Shown piece by piece: positions 1-6,015 of a stretch of 6,247 bases of DNA. Both the position numbers and the translations under genes were made by a program. Origin of the DNA: Sabulitectum sp964571965 (GTDB lineage Bacteria > Fermentibacterota > Fermentibacteria > Fermentibacterales > JCC-6); assembly GCA_964571965.1 (NCBI GenBank), contig CAZNFQ010000109.1, positions 1 to 6,247 on the forward strand. Reading direction: 5' to 3'. Positions within the stretch are counted from its first letter, which is position 1, and each line of letters begins with the position of its first letter. Below the pieces are notes generated by a model. It was not told the origin of the DNA, did not search any database, and saw only the letters and a list, made by a program, of their open reading frames with translations.

Positions 1-2034
1 CATGTTCCAGATATCAACTACCTCTGAATAGAGCTGGTGGTCCCTGGCCCAGACCGTAACACGGGCCGTGTTGGGAAGAGCGGGCATGAACTCAGGCCAG
101 GTGAGCGTTACATTGCCGGTGCCGTCCGTAAGTCCAACCGCATAGGTTACAGGATCGTCCCACTCGCCCTGGATCAGGCAGACCCTGGCATCCTCAACCG
201 GGCTTCCCCCGGACGTAACGGTGACAGCAAGATCAGATAACCCCTCGTAAAGAACGAACTCATCCACCTCAAGCACAGCAGGCTCAGTTGTGTACATTGG
301 AAGCTCCGGGTCACCGAAGAGGGTGTTGCTCTTCCCTATCCAGTCGTAGTGGGGGTCTGAAGGCACGAGGGGTATGAATTCGTCCTTAGCCATCATGAAT
401 GCAACACCAAGCTGATACATGTCTTCAGTAAAGAACTTAGCAAAGAACTCCTGGTCCACAAGGTCGCTCCACTGTCCGCCCGGTTCAGAAGGTTCTCCCC
501 AGCCGTAACGGGTGTTCATAATACAGAATCCACCGCCGCCCGGTGAACGGATCCAGGATTCAGCAAGGCAGGTTCCGGTATCAAAGGATCCTGAAAGACA
601 GGCAATTGTGTTCCATATTGTGGGTCTGCCGTTGTTGGTAACGTTTGTCAGCCCCATGAAATCACTGGTTCCAAGGTATCCCCCTGGACCTATGGAAACA
701 CTGGTTTCGCTGCCGTGGCCTGCATGGTTCACCAGCTGCATTCCTGTATTCAGCATTGCCATGGTACCCGAATAGCTCTGTGTTCCGGTGTCTTCATAAA
801 GTTTGGTTATTGTCCATGTATCTGGTGTATACAGTGTGTCCACATTCTCTTTGCCGGCTGATCCCGGGCAATATGGGCTGCTCCACAGAATACTCGTGGT
901 GAATCCCATGGAAGTGTACCAGTCGGCTGTGTCAGGGGTGTTCTCCCATGCAAGGACCTTGTCTACGAAAACTTCCGCTTGTGATGTTGTTTCCACCGAA
1001 GCCCGGCCCAGGATGTAGTCAGGGTGATAATCCATATTGTCATCACCGTTCAATTCACCCCAGGTATCGTCTCCATCAAGATTCCAGGCGTCTACTCCGG
1101 GTGCGGTATCGTTCATGTCCTGGAAGTACAGGTCACTTGACGGATCGCCTGTATAGCCTTCTGCGGTTGCGTAGCAGTTCCTGTGGGGAATTCCAGGTGT
1201 ATCTCCCGCAAGGAGAATGTATGTGGGTGGATTGTCCTGGTAGATATCGAAGAGAAAGTTTCTGAGCCTCTGGGCATCGTCGACGCCTGAATAAGCGTCC
1301 GTTACATAGGAGAAATTAACGATCCTCGTTTCAACGCCCTTCCAGGTCTTGAATTCCGCAAGCGGTTCAAATGCCTCTGCAAGGGGATCATCAACAATTA
1401 TAAGATATTCTCCCCAGGGTAATTCACTGGAGTACATATCCGTAGCGGGAATCATCTCAGGATTGATCACAGAACTTTCCAGAATGGAACTGATTGTCTG
1501 ACTTCCTGAAATACCCCTTATGGGTACTGAAGCCGTGGAGGACTCAAAATGATACTCTACAGAAAGAGTCATCGTTTCGGTAAAAGAAAGATTCCTGGTT
1601 GCAGGATCCCACTGGAAAGGTCTTACAACAATATCAGCAACTGGATACCCCATGAGGGTACCTTGTCCCTGAACCCTTGCTTCCAGATCCATTGTGCGGC
1701 TGAAAGCATCTTTGTCTTCCGGTGTAAAAGTGAAATCGCCGGGTCTTGAAAGGGGTACTCCCATCTGCGCTGGCATAGGCACGAATAACGAGGTAAAGAG
1801 CTGAGGGTTCGAATCCTTTATCTCAACACCGTCCACAACAGCACCTTCAGGAAGAATGACCGTAAGGGGGACAGCAGGCATCAGCGGGGTTCCCGGAGCA
1901 CCAATGGAGGGGATTCCCTCCATTACTATTCTGTCTCCGAGTGGACCTGTTTCCACCGACGGGATCGACTCCGCGGTCCAGTTTACTTCGAAAAATGCCC
2001 CGGTCAGGGCAAGAAGGATCATCAGGGCTGTCAT
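1..2034 (-). CDS. C25 (gingipain-type) cysteine peptidase, secreted, 3' end outside window
   Basis: The minus-strand frame is open from ATG at 2034 to the window edge: 678 codons without a stop, so the C-terminus is missing. A short hydrophobic N-terminus (residues 1-16, MTALMILLALTGAFFE) could be a weak export signal, though it lacks the usual basic residues. Residues 20-205 resemble the C25 propeptide or N-terminal region, including GAPGTPLMP. The peptidase domain begins near YLIIV (210-214) and contains YILLAGD (272-278), an Asp-rich loop (315-335) that may bind calcium, and YILGR (340-344). The gingipain-like catalytic pair is visible: His440 in NHAGHGSE and Cys479 in ACLSGSFD. The domain closes at NTLFGDPELPMYT, followed by an Ig-like beta domain from about residue 583. 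A GGAGG site lies 5 bases before the start, inside the end of the transporter gene. Any sorting domain (for example type IX secretion) would lie outside the window. The family call is firm; the substrate is unknown. Confidence 0.9.
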   Translation of the reverse strand, partial: MTALMILLALTGAFFEVNWTAESIPSVETGPLGDRIVMEGIPSIGAPGTPLMPAVPLTVILPEGAVVDGVEIKDSNPQLFTSLFVPMPAQMGVPLSRPGDFTFTPEDKDAFSRTMDLEARVQGQGTLMGYPVADIVVRPFQWDPATRNLSFTETMTLSVEYHFESSTASVPIRGISGSQTISSILESSVINPEMIPATDMYSSELPWGEYLIIVDDPLAEAFEPLAEFKTWKGVETRIVNFSYVTDAYSGVDDAQRLRNFLFDIYQDNPPTYILLAGDTPGIPHRNCYATAEGYTGDPSSDLYFQDMNDTAPGVDAWNLDGDDTWGELNGDDNMDYHPDYILGRASVETTSQAEVFVDKVLAWENTPDTADWYTSMGFTTSILWSSPYCPGSAGKENVDTLYTPDTWTITKLYEDTGTQSYSGTMAMLNTGMQLVNHAGHGSETSVSIGPGGYLGTSDFMGLTNVTNNGRPTIWNTIACLSGSFDTGTCLAESWIRSPGGGGFCIMNTRYGWGEPSEPGGQWSDLVDQEFFAKFFTEDMYQLGVAFMMAKDEFIPLVPSDPHYDWIGKSNTLFGDPELPMYTTEPAVLEVDEFVLYEGLSDLAVTVTSGGSPVEDARVCLIQGEWDDPVTYAVGLTDGTGNVTLTWPEFMPALPNTARVTVWARDHQLYSEVVDIWNM

Positions 2035-3207
2035 CTATACCTCCATAAAAACTACAAGTGAGTTTCTTCCAATGGTTTCTTCAAGAAGAACCTTGACTAT
2101 TATGGTAACCGGAACGGCCATGAAGATTCCCACTATTCCCCATAGATATCCCCAGATTATCACACAGAGAAGAATGGTGACCTTTCCAATTGGCAGCACG
2201 TCGCCGAAATAGCTTGGTTCTATCACATTTGATACAATGTTGTTAATTATAACTATGGTCAGAGCGGCAACGAAGCCCAGCCTGAAGCCTCCCAGGGACA
2301 TTACGTACAGTGATATCATCAATCCCGCCGCTATGGAACCGAAAAATGGCACGAAATTGAAAACCATTGCGGTTATTGCCCAGATGAATGCCTCGTCAAC
2401 CTGGAAACCCATTATCACAAGGCCCACACCTATGAGTATGCCTGTGAGGGCGCTTGTGAACAGCTTTGCCAGAAGGTACTTCCTGGGAACGGTTTCAACT
2501 GCTCGAATGATTTTCTGATAATGAAGATGGGTTACCATATCCATTTGCCTGAGTTTTCCCGAAAACACCCTCCGCCCATTGACCATGAACACGGTGAGCA
2601 TGGTAATGAGCACTGTGTTTAAAAGTCCACCGGTTACGGTACCAACAAGCCCTGCGGCTGTTGGAACGATGGAAGTGAAAGACAAGGCTGAGTCTTCCAG
2701 TGAAAAGGGAGCCGGAGCCTTCCCCACCGTAGAAACGGTATCGGCGGCTGTGGTGACCTCCTTAACCTCTTCCATACCTATTCGGCTGTAAATATCCGGT
2801 ATCCAGTCTGTTCTGGCGGTTTCCACGAATGTGACCACCGGGTGAACAACGTTACTGACCATGTCATCTTTCCTGTTCACCAGCATACTCATTGTGCCAT
2901 ATATCAGGAAGAAGAACACGGAAACAAGCAGAAGAGCCATTATGAGAACCAGAGCAGTGCCCACAATGCTTGCCAGATTTGACTGGCTGCGGTCTCCCCT
3001 GCGCCTGTATCGTTTGAATAGCTTTCTAAGAAGATGGTCCACTCCGTTGGCTGTCTTCTTCACAGCCGGTGAAATGAGAAGGGCAAAAAATACTGCAATG
3101 GCAATTTTAACGAAAATGGGGGCTCCCAGTTTCAGGATCACAAGGGTGAAAAGTACAGCTAGAACAGTTACGGAAACGCGGAAAGGATCGGTTTTACCGG
3201 GATTCAT
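2035..3207 (-). CDS. AI-2E family (PerM/TqsA-like) membrane transporter
   Basis: This 390-residue protein has the usual length and layout of the AI-2E transporter family (UPF0118). Two hydrophobic segments lie near the N-terminus (about 11-27 and 29-48), then a basic linker (59-73, RLLRK/KRYRRR-like) and a third segment (81-104). A polar stretch of about 70 residues follows, then a C-terminal hydrophobic block (about 178-208, 248-268, 273-322 and 341-375). Family signatures are visible: NFVPFFG at 284-290, IEPSYFGD at 329-336 and GIVGIFMAVP at 357-366. Members are inner-membrane proteins; some export autoinducer-2 and others act as cation/proton antiporters, so the substrate here is unknown. 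The ATG at 3207 overlaps the upstream TGA by 4 bases (ATGA) and is preceded by GGAGG six bases away. Its TAG stop abuts the ATG of the peptidase gene. It is therefore the middle gene of a coupled three-gene operon. Confidence 0.93.
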   Translation of the reverse strand: MNPGKTDPFRVSVTVLAVLFTLVILKLGAPIFVKIAIAVFFALLISPAVKKTANGVDHLLRKLFKRYRRRGDRSQSNLASIVGTALVLIMALLLVSVFFFLIYGTMSMLVNRKDDMVSNVVHPVVTFVETARTDWIPDIYSRIGMEEVKEVTTAADTVSTVGKAPAPFSLEDSALSFTSIVPTAAGLVGTVTGGLLNTVLITMLTVFMVNGRRVFSGKLRQMDMVTHLHYQKIIRAVETVPRKYLLAKLFTSALTGILIGVGLVIMGFQVDEAFIWAITAMVFNFVPFFGSIAAGLMISLYVMSLGGFRLGFVAALTIVIINNIVSNVIEPSYFGDVLPIGKVTILLCVIIWGYLWGIVGIFMAVPVTIIVKVLLEETIGRNSLVVFMEV

Positions 3208-3983
3208 TCATAACCTCCGTAGACTTCCGGTCTTCTGCTTTCCAAACAGTTGATTTTTTCCCTTACCCCGGCCACATCGCCTGTGTCTATTTCATAATCC
3301 CTCGAGTAGGTGTCGACGGTCTCGCCTTCAAGAAGCTTTCCCGAAGGATGGGAAACACCGCCTCCGCCTCTGAAGCGGACACCGAGATGATCTCCACCGA
3401 GATTGCAGCCGGCTGTAAACACCTGTGCTTCTGCGGACCTGGCCCTGAGAAGACATCTGAACAATTCTATTCTCGGCTCAGGCCATTGTGCCGGAAGAAG
3501 CAGTATCTCGGCACCCATGAGCACGTGCCTTCTGAAAAGCTCGGGGAATCTCAGATCGAAACACACTGAAGCCCCTGCGGTTATTCCCTTCAGATCGAAC
3601 ACTCCGGCCGGTGTACCCGGAGTGAATACGGTATCCTCCCCCATGTTCCTGAACAGGTGGGTCTTCTCGGTTGTATGAACAAGCCTGCCTTCATCATTGT
3701 AAACGGGCATCATGTTAACCAACCCCCTGCCGGTTTTCACCGGAAAGGTTCCCCCTGCTATCCAGACGCCGCTTTCTCTGGCGGCTGCTGCAAGGGGCAG
3801 ATTGGCAAGCTGGTTCATGGATAATGCCGCAGATTCGATTTCGTCCAGCACGAACCCGATGGTAAACAGCTCCGGAAGCAGAAGCACATCGGGAACAGGC
3901 GGGGTTTTCAGAGCTTTCAGGGCAAGGTCCATGGATGAACTCCAGCTGCTCTGTATGGGAATCTCTGAAAGCCTTAAGATCAA
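3204..3983 (-). CDS. Carbon-nitrogen hydrolase, YafV/NIT2 omega-amidase-like
   Basis: This is a nitrilase-superfamily hydrolase of 259 residues, the normal length for the omega-amidase branch. The Glu-Lys-Cys triad is complete: Glu38 in LLPELFTIGF, Lys107 in TTEKTHLF and Cys141 in VCFDLRFPELFR, with the second conserved glutamate at 148. The KTHLF and CFDLRFPELFR versions of the motifs favour the YafV/NIT2 group, which hydrolyses 2-oxoglutaramate and 2-oxosuccinamate to the 2-oxo acid and ammonia. This points away from nitrile hydrolysis. There is no signal peptide, so it should be cytoplasmic. The start is TTG at 3983, chosen because GGAGGT lies five bases upstream and the following residues match the family N-terminus. 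It is the first gene of the minus-strand operon and overlaps the transporter gene by 4 bases. An aminotransferase lies divergently upstream, a suggestive partner for an omega-amidase. Exact substrate is inferred, not shown. Confidence 0.88.
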   Translation of the reverse strand: MILRLSEIPIQSSWSSSMDLALKALKTPPVPDVLLLPELFTIGFVLDEIESAALSMNQLANLPLAAAARESGVWIAGGTFPVKTGRGLVNMMPVYNDEGRLVHTTEKTHLFRNMGEDTVFTPGTPAGVFDLKGITAGASVCFDLRFPELFRRHVLMGAEILLLPAQWPEPRIELFRCLLRARSAEAQVFTAGCNLGGDHLGVRFRGGGGVSHPSGKLLEGETVDTYSRDYEIDTGDVAGVREKINCLESRRPEVYGGYE

Positions 3984-3988
3984 TTGTC

Positions 3989-3994
3989 ACCTCC
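3989..3994 (-). promoter_or_regulatory. Strong ribosome binding site supporting a TTG start
   Basis: On the minus strand GGAGGT stands five bases before TTG at 3983. This near-consensus site supports the rare TTG as the start of the amidohydrolase. A GTG at 3990 is in a different frame and overlaps the site itself. Confidence 0.75.
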
Positions 3995-4019
3995 GGAAAT
4001 GGTGTGCAGGTTATGCACG

Positions 4020-4025
4020 AATATA
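4020..4025 (-). promoter_or_regulatory. Possible -10 element for the minus-strand operon
   Basis: The minus strand reads TATATT here, preceded by a run of seven T residues a few bases upstream. If it is a -10 box, transcription would start near 4013, leaving a leader of about 30 bases before the amidohydrolase start. No convincing -35 hexamer is seen at 16-18 bases upstream, so this is a weak call. Confidence 0.3.
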
Positions 4026-4075
4026 GAAAAAAACCATGACTTGCGAGGATCGGGGACGTGAACCCTCTTCAGTTG

Positions 4076-4081
4076 TATAAT
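4076..4081 (+). promoter_or_regulatory. Consensus -10 element for the aminotransferase-bicupin operon
   Basis: The plus strand has a perfect TATAAT. It predicts a transcript starting near 4088 and a leader of about 41 bases before ATG 4129. The expected -35 position (around 4053-4058, GGGACG) does not match TTGACA, so the promoter may depend on an activator or an alternative recognition element. The position argues against TTG at 4087 as the translation start. Confidence 0.45.
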
Positions 4082-4128
4082 TCAGCTTGCGATCCATCAC
4101 AAAAGGAACCATCCGAAAGGCAGAGACA

Positions 4129-5322
4129 ATGAGACCCGTAAGCATGAGATGCAAAGCCATGCAGGCATCACCCATCAGAAAACTTGTTCCCCTGGCCAAC
4201 GGAGCAAAGGCAAGGGGCGTTCACGTTTACCATCTCAACATAGGCCAGCCTGATATTCCCACGCCTCCCGACTACTGGAACTCCATGAAAGAAAACCTCC
4301 CTGAGGTTCTCGCCTACGGTCCCAGCCAGGGTCTGGACATACTCCGGGATGCCATTTCACTCTATTATGAACGCGACGGCATCAAAGTGGGCCGTGATGA
4401 AATTCTTATTACCACCGGCGGCTCAGAAGCGGTTTTCTTTGCATTCATGATCACCTGTGATCCGGGAGATGAGGTGATCTGCTTCGAGCCATTTTACACT
4501 AACTACAACGGTTTCGCAGCCATGGCAGGGGTCAGGCTGGTTCCGGTAACAAGTAACGTTGAAGATGGATTCCATCTGCCTCCCGCTGCAGAGATCCAGG
4601 CTAAGATAACGGACAGGACCCGTGCAATTCTCATCTGCACCCCGAACAACCCCACGGGAACCGTCCTCTCCGGTGACGAACTTAAAACACTCTCTGAGAT
4701 CGTTCGGAAGAATGACCTTTTTCTTCTTTCCGACGAGGTTTACAGGGATTTCGTGTTCGATGGCGGTACACACTTCTCCACCCTGGAGATACCGGAGATA
4801 GCCGACAGGGTAATAGTAATGGACTCCATAAGCAAGAGATTCAGCTCCTGCGGAGCCCGTCTGGGAGACCTGATCAGCCGTAATGAAGATGTAATGGCCA
4901 TGGCGCTGAAGCTTGGTCAGGCAAGACTCTGCCCCCCGACCATGGCCCAGTACGGTGCAGCATGGATATACCAGCACCTTGATGACTCCTACTACTCGGG
5001 GGTTCTGGAGACCTACCAGAACAGACGAGACCTTCTTGTTCAGGAATTGAGCGGCATTGACGGGGTCTTCTTCCTCAAGCCCGAGGGAGCTTTCTATGCA
5101 ACCATCAAGCTTCCCGTTACCGATGCCGAGAAGTTCGCATCATGGATGCTCACTGACTTCAGCTTTGCCGGAGAGACCACCATGGTGGCGCCTGCGGCGG
5201 GTTTCTATGCCACTGCCGGGCTGGGTGTCGACCAGATAAGAATCGCTTATGTTCTTTCCGATGATAAAATGCGGAAAGCCCTCAATGTTCTCAAAGAGGG
5301 CCTCAAGGTCTACAACGACTAG
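4129..5322 (+). CDS. PLP-dependent class I/II aminotransferase (aspartate-aminotransferase-like)
   Basis: This is a fold-type I, pyridoxal-phosphate aminotransferase of 397 residues. Numbered from ATG 4129, visible landmarks are NIGQPDIPTP (37-46), the GGSEA cofactor-phosphate loop (97-101), TPNNPTG with Asn174, SDEVYR with Asp202 and Tyr205, SISKRFSSCGARLG with the Schiff-base Lys236 and Arg244, and RIAYVL with Arg371, expected to bind the substrate carboxylate. All catalytic residues are present, so it should be active. The sequence, from ASPIRKLVP to the end, closely follows a family common in Bacteroidota that is usually annotated as aspartate aminotransferase, but donor specificity is not decided by these motifs. 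The frame extends upstream to a TTG at 4087. ATG 4129 is preferred because it has AAAGG eight bases upstream, fits the family N-terminus and lies after the predicted transcription start. The bicupin gene follows 12 bases after its stop, probably in the same transcript. Confidence 0.93.
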   Translation: MRPVSMRCKAMQASPIRKLVPLANGAKARGVHVYHLNIGQPDIPTPPDYWNSMKENLPEVLAYGPSQGLDILRDAISLYYERDGIKVGRDEILITTGGSEAVFFAFMITCDPGDEVICFEPFYTNYNGFAAMAGVRLVPVTSNVEDGFHLPPAAEIQAKITDRTRAILICTPNNPTGTVLSGDELKTLSEIVRKNDLFLLSDEVYRDFVFDGGTHFSTLEIPEIADRVIVMDSISKRFSSCGARLGDLISRNEDVMAMALKLGQARLCPPTMAQYGAAWIYQHLDDSYYSGVLETYQNRRDLLVQELSGIDGVFFLKPEGAFYATIKLPVTDAEKFASWMLTDFSFAGETTMVAPAAGFYATAGLGVDQIRIAYVLSDDKMRKALNVLKEGLKVYND

Positions 5323-5324
5323 TC

Positions 5325-5329
5325 GGGAG
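5325..5329 (+). promoter_or_regulatory. Ribosome binding site supporting TTG start of the bicupin
   Basis: GGGAG lies five bases before TTG 5335, in the 12-base gap after the aminotransferase stop. It supports the TTG as the bicupin start. Confidence 0.6.
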
Positions 5330-5334
5330 CAGCC

Positions 5335-6012
5335 TTGAAAACACTTACACTGCGTGACGCTCCGGTCTTTCCCGGTGCAGGAGACCTGAATGCAAAGTCT
5401 CTGAGGGACAGTGACACCTTCGGGATGGTACACTTCACTCTTCCCCCCGGAGGTTACATCGCTCTTCACAACATGCCCTTCGAGGTGTGCTTCCTGGTTC
5501 TTTCAGGAAAGGGCACACTCATTGTGAATGACTTGAATCACGAGATAGACACCAGCCATCATATACTGTGCCGTCCCTCTGCCAGAAGAGGCTGGAGGAA
5601 CTACTCTGCCGGGGAAAGCCTCAAGGTACTGGTACTGAAGATCAAGAATGATACGAAGGGTGAAGGAGATGCAGTGGAAATAAGAAAGCTCAGCCAGGAA
5701 AAACCCGCTAAAAACCCCCACGGAGTTGATGTGAGAAGGGTATATGAAAGCGAATACGCCCTCTCCAGTATTATCACATTAAAGCCCGGTGAGAAACTGA
5801 TCAGGCACATCACTCCGGTAGATGTGTTTTTCTACGTTATTTCAGGCACGGGAGTCGTTGAGGTGGGCGAAGAAAGGGAAACCGTATTCGCCGACACGGT
5901 CATAGACAGTCCCAAAGGCATTCCGCACTGCTGGTACAACGAAAGCGAAGAAGATCTCAGAGTGCTCGTGGTTAAAACGCCGAAACCGACCACTCCCACC
6001 CAGCTTCTTTAA
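5335..6012 (+). CDS. Two-domain cupin (bicupin) protein of unknown function
   Basis: The 225-residue protein has two tandem cupin domains, about residues 30-104 and 140-216, joined by a charged linker (105-135). The halves look like an internal duplication: FLVLSGKGTLIVN matches FYVISGTGVVEVG, and LKVLVLK (96-102) matches LRVLVVK (208-214) at nearly equal spacing. In the second domain the motif PKGIPHCWYN (193-202) is intact with His198, and His158 precedes it. The second histidine of the HxH pair is Thr160, and the glutamate position holds Val164 with Asp163 beside it. The first domain keeps only His45 and Glu50, and its second motif has lost its histidine (PSARRGWRN). It may be a metal-dependent enzyme acting through domain two, or a ligand-binding or regulatory protein. 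No DNA-binding domain or signal peptide is seen. It begins with TTG (GGGAG five bases upstream) and probably shares a transcript with the aminotransferase, hinting at amino-acid or 2-oxo-acid metabolism. Confidence 0.85.
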   Translation: MKTLTLRDAPVFPGAGDLNAKSLRDSDTFGMVHFTLPPGGYIALHNMPFEVCFLVLSGKGTLIVNDLNHEIDTSHHILCRPSARRGWRNYSAGESLKVLVLKIKNDTKGEGDAVEIRKLSQEKPAKNPHGVDVRRVYESEYALSSIITLKPGEKLIRHITPVDVFFYVISGTGVVEVGEERETVFADTVIDSPKGIPHCWYNESEEDLRVLVVKTPKPTTPTQLL

Positions 6013-6015
6013 ATA

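Noticed and set aside
37..1749. Several plus-strand open frames of 60-120 codons across the left third.
   Set aside because: They lie opposite the peptidase gene, whose minus-strand frame is unbroken and carries family motifs. The plus-strand products show no recognisable domain.
4035..4075. A T-arm-like string on the minus strand (GGGTTCACGTCCCC) in the divergent promoter region, suggesting a tRNA or a tRNA remnant.
   Set aside because: The stem pairs only three bases, the near-invariant A58 is C, and no acceptor, D-arm or anticodon partner can be found nearby.
4087..4128. An N-terminal extension of the aminotransferase starting at TTG 4087.
   Set aside because: It would start at the predicted transcription start with no ribosome binding site, and the extra 14 residues do not fit the family. 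ATG 4129 has AAAGG upstream and fits the family N-terminus.
4423..4977. A 184-codon minus-strand open frame inside the aminotransferase gene.
   Set aside because: It is antisense to a well-conserved enzyme with all active-site motifs, and its translation shows no domain.
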